From positions 248,001 through 312,000 of the forward strand of contig NZ_JACIEB010000001.1 of assembly GCF_014196635.1 (NCBI RefSeq): a stretch of DNA of 64,000 bases, in the 5' to 3' direction. The stretch comes from Sphingobium fontiphilum (GTDB lineage: Bacteria; Pseudomonadota; Alphaproteobacteria; Sphingomonadales; Sphingomonadaceae). This document shows positions 39,083 to 47,840 of this stretch, piece after piece (the stretch's first letter is position 1; each line of letters starts with the position of its first letter). The notes under the pieces were generated by a model. That model was not told the origin of the DNA. It saw nothing but the letters and a program-made list of their open reading frames with translations, and searched no databases. A program made the position numbers and the translations under genes.

Positions 39083-40257
39083 TCGGCGATCTGTTCGAGG
39101 CGATCCCGTTTGGGGAAGCCCTCGGCGATCCATTGCTCCTCGACTTCGCGCAGGGCCCTGGCCACATCCGGGCCAGGAGCAAGGCCTCGGGCGATCAGCG
39201 CGCCGCCACCGACTTCAAAGGCAGGCTTCTGCCATTCCCGAAGCATCGCCAAGGATGCAGGATCGCGCGCGTCATCAAGCAGCCAGCGGTCGACAGTGCC
39301 TTCGACGCCGCGACGATAGGCAAGTTCGGCGAGTGACATGGCAGGACCGACGGGTGTGAGCGCCAGAGCCATGCGCTTGCGCGCCTTGTTGGACAGTTTG
39401 AGGCGCGCGGCGATCTGATCGGCGGTTTCGACGTCCTGCGGCACGAGCGCCGCCAGCCTGCGCACCGCGCTCGGTTCGACCCGGGCGCGATGCTCCCGCG
39501 CGGTCAGGCTCCCCAGGCGGGCGACCCCCGCCTCGTCGATCTCCGGCAGGACCGCGCGCAAGATGCCGCCGCGCACCATCATGCCCAATGTCGGCGCTGG
39601 ATCGGCGACGAGCAACAGCTTCAGCAACTCGTCGGCAATCCGCTCGCGGGAGAGGGCCATCAGGCTGTTGGCGGCTTCACGGCACGCAGTATAGGATTCG
39701 CCATCCGGATCGCCGCCGCCATAACGGGCAAGGAAGCGGAAATAGCGCATGATCCGCAGATGATCTTCGGCAATCCGCTCGCGCGCGTCGCCGATGAAGC
39801 GAACGGTGCGGGATTGCAGGTCGGCCAGGCCGCCGAAAAAGTCGCTGATCGCGCTGCTCGTGGGATCGGCATAAAGGGCGTTGATGGTGAAATCGCGTCG
39901 CGCCGCATCCTGCCGCCAGTCGTCGGTATAGGCGATGGTCGCGCGCCGTCCATCAGTGCTGACGTCGCGGCGCAGGGTGGTGATCTCGACCGGCGCGCCG
40001 CCGATGATGGCCGTTACGGTGCCATGATCGATGCCCGTCGGCACGACCTTGATCCCTGCATCCTTCAGGCGGGGCATGACCGCTTCAGGGGGCAGGGTCG
40101 TTGCGATATCGACATCGCTGACCGGAAGACCAAGCAATGTGTCGCGCACCGCGCCGCCAACGAAACGGGCGCAATCGCCCTCTGCGTTGAGCAGGGCCAC
40201 AAGTTCGGCAAGGCCCGGGCGGTGGCGCCAGGGCGCGTCAGGCAGATGCATGGTCAT
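39046..40257 (-). CDS. cca: CCA tRNA nucleotidyltransferase
   Basis: About 403-residue class II nucleotidyltransferase adding or repairing the CCA end of tRNAs. FVGGAVRDTLLGLPVSDVDIATT carries GGxVRD and the metal-binding DxD. RRDFTINALY and EDHLRIMRYFRFLARY are the ribose- and base-selecting motifs. The C-terminal tail is extended and basic, as in alphaproteobacteria. Start candidates are TTG 40263, ATG 40257 and ATG 40251, all overlapping the end of the Nudix gene, so the two are cotranslated. Poly(A) polymerase activity is a less likely alternative. Confidence 0.92.
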   Translation of the reverse strand: MTMHLPDAPWRHRPGLAELVALLNAEGDCARFVGGAVRDTLLGLPVSDVDIATTLPPEAVMPRLKDAGIKVVPTGIDHGTVTAIIGGAPVEITTLRRDVSTDGRRATIAYTDDWRQDAARRDFTINALYADPTSSAISDFFGGLADLQSRTVRFIGDARERIAEDHLRIMRYFRFLARYGGGDPDGESYTACREAANSLMALSRERIADELLKLLLVADPAPTLGMMVRGGILRAVLPEIDEAGVARLGSLTAREHRARVEPSAVRRLAALVPQDVETADQIAARLKLSNKARKRMALALTPVGPAMSLAELAYRRGVEGTVDRWLLDDARDPASLAMLREWQKPAFEVGGGALIARGLAPGPDVARALREVEEQWIAEGFPKRDRLEQIADQTVSKFQRTRQ

Positions 40258-40849
40258 AACCAAGGCGCCTGGAAAGGTTGGTCAATATCGCGGCGGTCAC
40301 GCCCCATATGCGGCGTTCCTGCCAGAAAATCTCATAATAATGGCGCTCAACCCCCTCGAATATTGCAGATTTCCGAATGCGGTTGCGCGGATCGAGCACG
40401 AAGCCGAGCGGGACTTCGAACCAGTCGGCCACTTCGTCGGCCTGGGGAACGAGAGGCAGGTCGGGCGGCACAACGCCCAGAACCGGCACGATATCGAACC
40501 CGGTGAAGGTGTGATAGCGATCGGACATGCCGATCACCTGCACCTGATCGGGGGGCAGGGCGATTTCCTCCTGCGCTTCACGCAGGGCGGCCGCGATTTC
40601 ATTGCTGTCGGTATGATCGACCCGGCCGCCGGGCAAGGCGACCTGTCCAGGATGTTTGCGCAGCGATGATGCCCGCTGGGTCAGGATCAGGCCCGGATTG
40701 CTGCGATCAGTGACGGCAACGAGCACGGCGGCAGGGGCCAGCACGCGTTCACCGTCTATGCGCGGATCGCGCGTGTCGCCGGGAAGCAGGCCGATATTGC
40801 GGCGATGCCCATCGGCCAGCGCCGCGCGCAGGGTTTCAGCGAGCGCCAT
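40238..40849 (-). CDS. Nudix hydrolase, CoA pyrophosphatase type
   Basis: About 203 residues. The Nudix box GGRVDHTDSNEIAAALREAQEEI has the longer G-to-E spacing of the CoA pyrophosphatase branch (NudL/YeaB, UPF0035), and LTQRASSLRKHPGQVALPGG just before it is the branch-specific motif. It would hydrolyse CoA or acyl-CoA to 3',5'-ADP and phosphopantetheine. The usual IGL after the box is IAL here. The start at 40849 (MALAETL) lies five bases after the DUF1285 stop; the longer frame from 40897 overlaps that gene. It forms a run DUF1285-Nudix-cca. Confidence 0.9.
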   Translation of the reverse strand: MALAETLRAALADGHRRNIGLLPGDTRDPRIDGERVLAPAAVLVAVTDRSNPGLILTQRASSLRKHPGQVALPGGRVDHTDSNEIAAALREAQEEIALPPDQVQVIGMSDRYHTFTGFDIVPVLGVVPPDLPLVPQADEVADWFEVPLGFVLDPRNRIRKSAIFEGVERHYYEIFWQERRIWGVTAAILTNLSRRLGYDHASA

Positions 40850-40854
40850 CCCGA

Positions 40855-41421
40855 CTAATCCTGCCCGTCCAGACGGAAAAAGACGCCATCGCTCCACAGG
40901 CCGACCGGATCATGGCCTTCCTCGATGGCAAGCGAGGCCAGCTCATAATAGACGTTGCGGCCGATGCGGGCTTCCAGACCGCCGCGCACATGAAGATAGG
41001 GACGGGGTTCATCGCCGTCCCGCCGCACCATGATCGCATGATCCGGCCCTGCGACCACCATGTCGCCGGTGTTCAGACGAAAGGCGAGCCGTCGTTCATG
41101 CGCCTTGCCCTCGCTTTTGAGTTCGACGGCCATGAACGGCGCGTCCTCCACGATAATGGACAATTTCTCCACCGGCGTCACCAGCACATGGCTGCCGTCG
41201 GCTTCCCGGCGCAAAATGGTTGAAAAGAGGCGCACCATATTTTCGCGACCGATGGGCGTTCCCTGATGAAACCAGACGCCGTCACGCGCGATTCGCATCT
41301 CGCTGTCCCCGCAATGGTCGGGATTCCAGCGATCCACGGGGGGCAGGCGGGCTTCTGCCGCCAGGCGGGCGATGTCGGCGAGCGACAGGGACGATATATC
41401 GGGCAAGGGCTGCATCGGCAT
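40855..41421 (-). CDS. DUF1285 family protein
   Basis: About 188-residue cytoplasmic protein of the DUF1285 family, with structural genomics models but no assigned activity. Recognisable parts are RWNPDHCGDSEMRIARDGVWFHQGTPIGRENMVRLFSTILRRE and a beta-rich C terminus (YYELASLAIEEGHDPVGLWSDGVFF). It is the first gene of a DUF1285-Nudix-cca run. The start may be 41421 or 41415; the frame extends to 41457 but almost reaches the GNAT gene stop at 41465. Confidence 0.85.
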   Translation of the reverse strand: MPMQPLPDISSLSLADIARLAAEARLPPVDRWNPDHCGDSEMRIARDGVWFHQGTPIGRENMVRLFSTILRREADGSHVLVTPVEKLSIIVEDAPFMAVELKSEGKAHERRLAFRLNTGDMVVAGPDHAIMVRRDGDEPRPYLHVRGGLEARIGRNVYYELASLAIEEGHDPVGLWSDGVFFRLDGQD

Positions 41422-41464
41422 GGACAAGCAGATAGGTGCAGCCGCGCCCGAAGGCAAAGGGCTT

Positions 41465-42025
41465 TCAGGCTGCGATCGGGATGCGCGGTCCGAGCATGCC
41501 GACGCCGCCGATCATTTCGCCCGACACCGGCAGCGCAAGCAGGCGGCGCGGCTCGAACGGGCCAGGGGCGTCCCATCCGCCGGTGCCTTGCGCCGAAAAG
41601 CCCCAGAAGCGGCCATAATATTCAGGATCGCCGATCAGCATCAGCGGTTCGGTTCGCGCCGCGCGGGCGGCGGCGACGACGGCGTCCATCATGGCGCGGC
41701 CATGGCCGTCTCGCTGAAATTCGGGCTCCACCGCGACCGGGCCGACCATGATCAGCGGCATCTGAACGCCATCGGGCCGATTCAGGGCGACGGGCCAGCT
41801 TTGCAGGGTGCCGATCAGCGCACCCTTCTGTCCGACGGCGGCAAACGATAGTGGCGGCAGCCAATCCGTGCCCGCGCGAATGGCGTAGGCGGTCCGCCCC
41901 CGGCGATCACGGCCGAAAGCGTCGTCCAACAGGCGTTCCACGGCCTCGAAAGGCTGGCTGATCAGGGGGACGATTGATGACACGGGCTTGCCGATCCGCA
42001 AATAGTGGCGCATGGAGCGCGCCAT
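41465..42025 (-). CDS. GNAT family N-acetyltransferase (YhbS-like)
   Basis: About 186-residue acetyl-CoA-dependent acyltransferase. The acetyl-CoA binding motif A reads VGPVAVEPEFQRDGHGRAMMDAVV (Q-x2-G-x-G), with DPEYYGRFWGFSAQG toward the C terminus as in YhbS-type members. The acceptor is unknown. Several in-frame starts are possible near 42025 and 42010. It lies just upstream of the DUF1285 gene on the same strand and divergent from folB. Confidence 0.85.
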   Translation of the reverse strand: MARSMRHYLRIGKPVSSIVPLISQPFEAVERLLDDAFGRDRRGRTAYAIRAGTDWLPPLSFAAVGQKGALIGTLQSWPVALNRPDGVQMPLIMVGPVAVEPEFQRDGHGRAMMDAVVAAARAARTEPLMLIGDPEYYGRFWGFSAQGTGGWDAPGPFEPRRLLALPVSGEMIGGVGMLGPRIPIAA

Positions 42026-42120
42026 GAACGGCGGCGTTTAGCGGCTGACCGTGAAAAGAAAAGGACATATCGGACAGGGGCGCGGCATGGGCCTGCGCCT
42101 TTTCGCCGTTCTGCGGACCC

Positions 42121-42504
42121 ATGACGACATTTGACCAAGACATGCTGGCCCTGGAGGTCAACGATCTGCACGTCGACGTGCTCACCGGCATCTATTCGGA
42201 AGAGACGCATCTGGCCCAGCCGCTGCGCATTTCAGTGCGCGCGATGCTCGCGGTGCAGGATCATTATGACCCCGACACGCCGCTCACCGTTTCCAAAAAC
42301 TATATGGACCTCAAGCACGCCGCGACGACCGGCCTGCCCGAAGGCCGGCATTTCACCCTGATCGAAGCGGTCGCCGACCATATCATCGACACAGTATTCA
42401 TGCAGGACGCGAAGGTCCGCCATGTGCAGGTGAAGATCGTGAAGCTCGCGCTGAGTGAACGAGGCGAGGAAATCGGCATCACGCTGAGCCGCTGGCGCAA
42501 ATAG
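42121..42504 (+). CDS. folB: Dihydroneopterin aldolase
   Basis: 127-residue FolB-family enzyme releasing glycolaldehyde from dihydroneopterin in folate synthesis, acting as an octamer. Conserved features are LEVNDLHVDVLTGIYSEET near the N terminus, the active-site Tyr/Lys region VSKNYMDLKH, HFTLIEAVADHIIDTVF and the C-terminal VKIVKLALSERGEEIGITL. It stands alone between divergent neighbours; folA is 31 kb away. Confidence 0.9.
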   Translation: MTTFDQDMLALEVNDLHVDVLTGIYSEETHLAQPLRISVRAMLAVQDHYDPDTPLTVSKNYMDLKHAATTGLPEGRHFTLIEAVADHIIDTVFMQDAKVRHVQVKIVKLALSERGEEIGITLSRWRK

Positions 42505-42535
42505 GAGCGGGGGGTGGAACAGCCCCCGCCGGTCG

Positions 42536-43483
42536 TCAGCCCTTTTTGATAAGGCCGATTTCGATCAGCCGTTCCGTGAGATAGTCGTGCGCGCTGATCG
42601 GCGGATCGCGCCGGGGATGATCGGCGTCCACGCACTGTGGCAGCGCGTCGATGATGAAATCGGGCCGCAGGTGGAGGAAGAAGGGCATCGAGTAGCGCGA
42701 ACGGCCGCGCCGTTCGGGCGGCGGGTTGACCACGCGATGGCTGGTGGACGGTAGCCGATGGTTAGTCAGGCGCTGAAGCATGTCGCCGACATTGATGGCC
42801 AGAGCGCCGGGCGGGGGAACGACGGGCAACCAGTCGCCCTGTCGATCACGCAGTTCCAGCCCGCCTTCCTCCGCGCCCAGCAACAGGGTGATGAGGTTGA
42901 TATCCTCATGCGCGCCCGCGCGAATGCCCGGAGCCTCTGGCGACACGGGGGGATAATGGAGCAGGCGCAGGATGCTGTTGCCGTCCTTTATCGCCGAATC
43001 GAACCAGCGTTCGGGCAGGCCCACATAAAGCGCGATGGCCGAAAGCAGTTCGGCGCCGACCCGGTCGAACTCCCGATAGAGACGACTGAAGATGAAGCGA
43101 AACTCGGGAATTTCATCCGGCCAGATATTGGGTGGCATGGTCCCGGCCAATGGATCGCCCGGTTCCAGATCGCGGCCGACATGCCAGAATTCCTTCAGGT
43201 CATTCTCGCTCGCGCCCTTGGCGATTTCCACGCCAAAGGCGGTATAGCCGCGCTGGCCGCCATTGCCCGAAGCATCGTAGCGGCGCTTGGCGGCAACCGG
43301 CATGGCAAAGAACTGGCGGGCGATGGCCCAGCCTTCATTCACCAGTCCCTGATCCATGCCATGGTCGCGCACCATTGCGAAGCCGAAGGTTTGAAAGGAT
43401 GAGCCGAAGGCCTGCGCGAAATCGGCCTTCGGCAATTCGGCCATGGAAAGCAGGGGCACCTGTTCCAGGATAGCGTGGGGCAC
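42536..43483 (-). CDS. 2-oxoglutarate/Fe(II)-dependent oxygenase, IPNS-like
   Basis: 315-residue non-haem iron oxygenase of the isopenicillin N synthase/2OG-Fe(II) superfamily. The N-terminal DIOX_N region includes FQTFGFAMVRDHGMD. The iron triad is His/Asp in GAHEDINLITLLLG and the distal His in STSHRVVNPP. The 2OG-binding Arg-x-Ser is in GRSRYSMPFFLHLRP. Bacterial relatives act on small acids, gibberellin-like or purine compounds; the substrate here is unknown. It is divergent from the EVE-domain gene with about 90 bases between. Confidence 0.88.
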   Translation of the reverse strand: MPHAILEQVPLLSMAELPKADFAQAFGSSFQTFGFAMVRDHGMDQGLVNEGWAIARQFFAMPVAAKRRYDASGNGGQRGYTAFGVEIAKGASENDLKEFWHVGRDLEPGDPLAGTMPPNIWPDEIPEFRFIFSRLYREFDRVGAELLSAIALYVGLPERWFDSAIKDGNSILRLLHYPPVSPEAPGIRAGAHEDINLITLLLGAEEGGLELRDRQGDWLPVVPPPGALAINVGDMLQRLTNHRLPSTSHRVVNPPPERRGRSRYSMPFFLHLRPDFIIDALPQCVDADHPRRDPPISAHDYLTERLIEIGLIKKG

Positions 43484-43572
43484 GGTCTTGAAAACTCCAC
43501 TGGTTGCGGCCTGTCGCGCCGCTTCATGCTGCGATCCTTGATCGTCCCGGCGCGCTGATGCAAGGAGGCGAA

Positions 43573-43980
43573 ATGAACTATTGGCTGATGAAATCGGAAC
43601 CCGACGTGTTTTCCTATGACGACCTGGTCGAAAAGGGGCGCGCGGAATGGGACGGGGTGCGCAATCACAGCGCCAAGCTGAACATGATGGCGATGAGGAA
43701 GGGCGATCAGGCGATATTCTATCACAGCAATATCGGCGTCGAGGCTGTCGGGATCATGGAGATCGTGGAGGAAGCCGCGCCTGACAGCACGGACGAAACC
43801 GGGAAGTGGGTTGCGGTCCACGTCGCGCCGGTACGCAAATTCGTGCGGACCGTATCGCTCAAAACGATGAAATCCGATCCGGCGCTGGCCGACATGCAGA
43901 TGATCCGGCAATCCCGCCTCTCGGTGTCGGCGCTGAAAAGAGCGGAGTTCGACCATATTGTGGCGTTGTCCGAAGGGTAA
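43573..43980 (+). CDS. EVE domain protein
   Basis: 135-residue single EVE (PUA/YTH-like) domain protein, related to thymocyte nuclear protein 1. MNYWLMKSEPDVFSYDDL, WDGVRNHSAKLNMMAMRKGDQAIFYHS and RLSVSALKRAEFDHI are signature segments. The domain has an aromatic pocket that binds modified nucleobases in DNA or RNA, so a nucleic-acid quality or defence role is inferred from the family. AAGGAGG sits just before ATG 43573; the frame from 43504 overlaps the divergent promoter region. Confidence 0.92.
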   Translation: MNYWLMKSEPDVFSYDDLVEKGRAEWDGVRNHSAKLNMMAMRKGDQAIFYHSNIGVEAVGIMEIVEEAAPDSTDETGKWVAVHVAPVRKFVRTVSLKTMKSDPALADMQMIRQSRLSVSALKRAEFDHIVALSEG

Positions 43981-44120
43981 ATTCTGTAAGTTGCGCCTGG
44001 TGCAATCGCCATGACGATTTTTGCGTTTGCCCGATGCTGCGTCGCAACATAGAAAGGCGTCAACAGAACATAATAATCGCAAATTGAGGTGTTTGATCGG
44101 CATTCCCAAAGGAGATACCT

Positions 44121-44399
44121 ATGCGAATGCTGTCCAAGTTCATGGTCGCCACCCTGGTTGGCGCCGCCGTTTCTGTCCCCGCCATGGCCGAAGAACCCGC
44201 CAAGCAGAGCTTCAAGCACGAAGGTTATACCTATGTGTATCAGGTCAAGGACACCAAGACCGGTCAGGTGATTTCTGGCCGTCGTTATCCCGATGCGGTC
44301 GCTTTCAATCTGGCCATCAAGAATGGCAAGGTTTCGGGCGTTTCGAACGGCCAACCGGTGTCGTTCGACGTCGAGGAAGCCCGCGGCGCCGCCGACTGA
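44121..44399 (+). CDS. Small secreted protein of unknown function
   Basis: 92 residues with a clear signal peptide (cleavage near AMA-EEPAKQ, residue 23). The mature ~69-residue part is basic and Tyr-rich at the front (FKHEGYTYVYQVKDTKTGQV), with a repeated-strand feel (GRRYPDAVAFNL, GKVSGVSNGQPVSFDV). AAAGGAG precedes the ATG. I do not recognise the family. Its own 140-bp upstream region and terminator make it monocistronic. It is probably periplasmic. Confidence 0.82.
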   Translation: MRMLSKFMVATLVGAAVSVPAMAEEPAKQSFKHEGYTYVYQVKDTKTGQVISGRRYPDAVAFNLAIKNGKVSGVSNGQPVSFDVEEARGAAD

Positions 44400-44430
44400 A
44401 CGCTTCGGCTATCGCCAAGTCCTTGAAAAG

Positions 44431-44461
44431 GGCGGTTCTCCAGACGAGAACCGCCTTTTTT
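44431..44461. terminator. Bidirectional Rho-independent terminator
   Basis: Perfect 10-bp stem GGCGGTTCTC/GAGAACCGCC (44431-44440 with 44446-44455), loop CAGAC, T6 to the right and AAAA to the left. It serves the convergent genes ending at 44399 (+) and 44466 (-). Confidence 0.92.
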
Positions 44462-44465
44462 CGCG

Positions 44466-44768
44466 TCAGCGACAGCGCCGTTTGCTGTCGATTTCCTTAC
44501 CGATCAGCGCGCCTGCCGCAGCGCCCAATAGGGTGCCGGTGGCGCGATCGCCGCGCGTGTCGATGGATCGCCCGACCAGCGCGCCGCCGACGCCGCCGAT
44601 AATCAGCCCGGTGGTGCCATCGGATTTTCGGCAATATAGGCGGCCATCGCGGCCCCGCCATTCCTTGTATCGGTAATGTTTGCGCGCCTGCGCGCCTTCG
44701 ACCGGCAACGCCATCGAAACGGGAATGGTAAGGGAAAGGGCGGCTGCCGCCATCATAATATTGCGCAT
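44466..44768 (-). CDS. Glycine-zipper 2TM domain envelope protein
   Basis: 100 residues: a signal peptide (MRNIMMAAAALSLTIPVSMA), a short basic linker, then the glycine zipper TGLIIGGVGGALVGRSIDTRG...GTLLGAAAGALIGKEIDSK, the Rickettsia 17-kDa-like pattern that inserts into or oligomerises at membranes. No lipobox cysteine is seen. GGAGGAG precedes ATG 44768; the longer frame to 44954 is an artefact overlapping the cupin gene. Function unknown, likely envelope integrity. Confidence 0.87.
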   Translation of the reverse strand: MRNIMMAAAALSLTIPVSMALPVEGAQARKHYRYKEWRGRDGRLYCRKSDGTTGLIIGGVGGALVGRSIDTRGDRATGTLLGAAAGALIGKEIDSKRRCR

Positions 44769-44894
44769 GGATATGCTCCTCCGATCAACTATGGTTCGGG
44801 GGATCAACCGTCTCCCGGCGCTGTGGTTGCATGAACATGAGACAACAGCGTTTGCAGAGGCAGTTGATCGGATTTGTGGCGCGGGGGTGCATCT

Positions 44895-45335
44895 ATGATC
44901 GAGCGGGATGAGGCGGCGGCGGCGATCATCGAGCGGCTGGAAATGCAGCCGCATCCCGAAGGCGGTTGGTATCGCGAAATGTGGCGTGCGCCTGTTTCAG
45001 GCGGCGAGCGGGCCGCGGGTTCGGCGATCCTTTTCTTGCTGGAATCGCATGAACGGTCACACTGGCATAAGGTCGACGGCGACGAACACTGGTTTTGGCA
45101 CGCAGGCGCCCCCTTGATGCTGTCCGTCGGGCTGGAAGGGGAAACGCCCCGCGAAATATGGATGGGCGGCGACGTGTTGGCGGGGCAGGCGCCGCAGGCG
45201 CTGGTGCCAGCCCATCATTGGCAGGCGACCCGTCCACTGGGGGGATGGGTGCTGGTCAGTTGCACAGTCATTCCGGGGTTCGAGTTTGCCGGCTTTACTC
45301 TGGCGCCGCCCGACTGGACGCCAGAGCGCGGGTGA
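44895..45335 (+). CDS. DUF985 cupin family protein
   Basis: About 146-residue cupin_5 (DUF985) protein. QPHPEGGWYREMWRAP near the N terminus, SAILFLLESHERSHWHKVDGDEHWFWHAGAPL with the metal-ligand histidines, and VPAHHWQATRP...VSCTVIPGFEFAGF are characteristic. Relatives include sugar-nucleotide epimerase-like folds but no agreed reaction. It is transcribed away from the glycine-zipper gene. Confidence 0.87.
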   Translation: MIERDEAAAAIIERLEMQPHPEGGWYREMWRAPVSGGERAAGSAILFLLESHERSHWHKVDGDEHWFWHAGAPLMLSVGLEGETPREIWMGGDVLAGQAPQALVPAHHWQATRPLGGWVLVSCTVIPGFEFAGFTLAPPDWTPERG

Positions 45336-45362
45336 AGCCAGCCGCCTGTTTGCGAGGGAGGG

Positions 45363-46076
45363 TCAGCCCTCCACGCGCGTCCGCTGCCCCGCCGGTGTAT
45401 CGGCGAGGATGAGGTCCAATATGGCCTGTGCGACGATGGCGGGTTCCTTGACCGTTGCGGGGTCTTCACCGGGGAATGCCCGCGCGCGCATGGCGGTGCG
45501 GGTCGCGCCGGGATCCACGATATGGGTGCGGATGGCGGAGATGTTCTTCACCTCTTCGCCATAAGCCGCGACCAGCACCTCAAGCGCCGCCTTCGACGCG
45601 CCATAGGCGCCCCAATAGGCGCGCGGCTGGCTGGCGACGGAGGTTGTCAGGGCGATGACCCGCGCGTCGGCGCTGGCCCGCAGCATCGGGTCGAATGCGG
45701 CGATCAGCGCCTGTTGCGCGGCGATGTTGAGCGTGAGAAGGCGCGCAAATTCCTTGACGTCGATGGCGGGCACCGACGCCAGCGAGCCGAGGGTCGCGGC
45801 GTTGAGCACCAATATGTCGAGCGCCGGCCAACGGCCGGACACCGCGCCGGCCAGTCGGCCGATGCTTTCCCCGTCGATGAGGTCAAGCGGCGCGATGGTC
45901 GCGCTGCCGCCGGCAGCATGGATTTTCTCCTCCACCGCTTCAAGGCCTCCACTGGTCCGCGCCGTGAGGATGACATGCGCGCCGGCGTTCGCCAGCGCCA
46001 GCGCCGCGGCCGCACCGATGCCCCGGCTGGCGCCGGTGACAAGGGCAAGTTTGCCGTCAAGGGGAAGGTTGGACAT
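45363..46076 (-). CDS. SDR family oxidoreductase
   Basis: 237-residue classical short-chain dehydrogenase/reductase. The nucleotide-binding TGASRGIG motif is at residues 15-22, NAA in VLNAATLGS, the catalytic Ser in ALTTSVAS and the YGASK Tyr/Lys pair near residue 160. NADP preference is plausible from the downstream arginine (TARTSGG). Substrate unknown. Convergent with the cupin gene; purF starts upstream on the same strand but about 100 bases away. Confidence 0.88.
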   Translation of the reverse strand: MSNLPLDGKLALVTGASRGIGAAAALALANAGAHVILTARTSGGLEAVEEKIHAAGGSATIAPLDLIDGESIGRLAGAVSGRWPALDILVLNAATLGSLASVPAIDVKEFARLLTLNIAAQQALIAAFDPMLRASADARVIALTTSVASQPRAYWGAYGASKAALEVLVAAYGEEVKNISAIRTHIVDPGATRTAMRARAFPGEDPATVKEPAIVAQAILDLILADTPAGQRTRVEG

Positions 46077-46180
46077 GCGGGGGCTCCATGGACTGGAAGC
46101 GGATGATGGCTGGGTGGGCCGGGCGCTGGTTGCAGCGGACCGGCCTTCGACATCCGGGCGCTAGACGGAAGAGGGGCTGT

Positions 46181-47641
46181 TCAGACCACCCGTTCGGCAA
46201 GCAGTTCCAACTGATCCTTGACAACGACGTCGTCCTGATCGGTCAGCGGTGTCGGATAATCGCCAGTGAAGCAGGCGTCGCAATATTGGGGACGGGCATC
46301 GGCGCGCTTCGCTTCGCCCAAAGCCTTGTACAGGCCGTCGATCGAGATGAAAGACAGGCTGTCGGCATGGATGAAGTCCTGCATGCCGCCAATATCCAGC
46401 CGGTGCGCCAGCAATTTGGTGCGTTCGGGCGTGTCGACGCCATAGAAGCAACTATGTTTGGTCGGCGGGCTGGCGATCCGCATATGCACTTCGGCCGCGC
46501 CCGCTTCACGCATCATCTGCACGATTTTCAGGCTGGTGGTGCCGCGCACGATCGAATCGTCAATCAGCACGATCCTCTGGCCGTTGATGAGAGCGCGATT
46601 GGCGTTGTGCTTCAGCTTGACGCCCAGATGGCGGACCTTGTCGCCCGGCTGGATGAAGGTGCGGCCGATATAGTGCGAACGGATGATGCCCAGTTCAAAG
46701 GGGATGCCCGATTGCTGGGCATAGCCGATGGCGGCGGGCACGCCGCTGTCGGGGACCGGGATGACCAGATCGGCCTCGACCGGATTTTCGATGGCGAGCT
46801 GCGCGCCGATCGCCTTGCGGACCGAATAGACGCTGGAGCCGTCGACAATCGAATCGGGGCGGCTGAAATAGACATGTTCGAAAATGCAGGGGCGCGGATG
46901 CTGTTCGCCAAAGGGGCGATGGCTGCGCACTTCCCCGTCATGGGTGACGATGACCAGTTCGCCCGGATCGATGGAGCGGACATGTTCCGCGCCGACGACG
47001 TCGAGGGCGACGGTTTCCGAAGCGAAAATGATCGAATCGCCCAGCTTGCCCATGACCAGCGGGCGGATGCCCAGCGGATCGCGGCAGGCGATCATGCCCT
47101 CGGGCGTCATCACGATCAGCGAATAGGCGCCCTCGATCTGTTTCAGCGCGTCGATGAACTTGTCGATCAGGGTGCGATAGGTCGATGTCGCGACCAGATG
47201 GATGATGACTTCGGTGTCGGAGGTCGACTGGAATATGGAGCCGCGACGGATGAGTTCGCGACGCACCTTCATCGCGTTGGAGATATTGCCATTATGGGCA
47301 ATGGCGAAACCGCCGGAATTGAGTTCCGCATAAAGCGGCTGGACGTTCCGCAGCGATGTTTCACCGGTGGTCGAATAGCGCACATGGCCGCAGGCTGCGC
47401 CGCCGGGCAAGCCGCGAATCACATCGTCGCGGTCGAAATTGCCCGCGACATGGCCCATCGCCCGATGGGTATGGAAATCATGGCCATCCCAACTGGTGAT
47501 TCCGGCTGCTTCCTGCCCGCGATGCTGGAGCGCATGAAGGCCAAGGGCGACAATGGCCGAGGCCGAATCCGCGCCGGAAATGCCGAAAATGCCGCATTCC
47601 TCGCGCAACTTGTCGTCGTCGAAAGGGTTTGTGCTGATCAT
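46181..47641 (-). CDS. purF: Amidophosphoribosyltransferase
   Basis: 486-residue first committed enzyme of purine synthesis, forming phosphoribosylamine from PRPP and glutamine. The N-terminal propeptide (15 residues, MISTNPFDDDKLREE) is cut to expose the catalytic Cys of CGIFGI. The glutaminase motifs RYSTTGET and AHNGNISNA follow. The PRPP loop is in VLIDDSIVRGTTS. YCDACFTGDYPTPL and other cysteines mark the iron-sulfur, B. subtilis-like class. The longer frame to 47893 is rejected. It is divergent from ccmC with a 199-bp gap. Confidence 0.96.
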   Translation of the reverse strand: MISTNPFDDDKLREECGIFGISGADSASAIVALGLHALQHRGQEAAGITSWDGHDFHTHRAMGHVAGNFDRDDVIRGLPGGAACGHVRYSTTGETSLRNVQPLYAELNSGGFAIAHNGNISNAMKVRRELIRRGSIFQSTSDTEVIIHLVATSTYRTLIDKFIDALKQIEGAYSLIVMTPEGMIACRDPLGIRPLVMGKLGDSIIFASETVALDVVGAEHVRSIDPGELVIVTHDGEVRSHRPFGEQHPRPCIFEHVYFSRPDSIVDGSSVYSVRKAIGAQLAIENPVEADLVIPVPDSGVPAAIGYAQQSGIPFELGIIRSHYIGRTFIQPGDKVRHLGVKLKHNANRALINGQRIVLIDDSIVRGTTSLKIVQMMREAGAAEVHMRIASPPTKHSCFYGVDTPERTKLLAHRLDIGGMQDFIHADSLSFISIDGLYKALGEAKRADARPQYCDACFTGDYPTPLTDQDDVVVKDQLELLAERVV

Positions 47642-47840
47642 GGGTGTGAACGGGTCCGTTGCCGATCCTGCGCGCCAGGGGACGCGCCTGTTGCGGGCCC
47701 TATAGTGTTTTCTGTCCCGCTTGTCGCCCCACTGTAACAAAAAAGCGGTGGAGGCGATGGTGGCGTCCTGCGCCAACAGTCTCCATGGGTAAAAAGCCCT
47801 ACTGGCGTTGGCGTGTCGCCGGGGGTAAAGACCCACCCTG

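Noticed and set aside
46088-47737. 549-codon open frame antisense to purF
   Set aside because: Shadow frame of purF; no family features.
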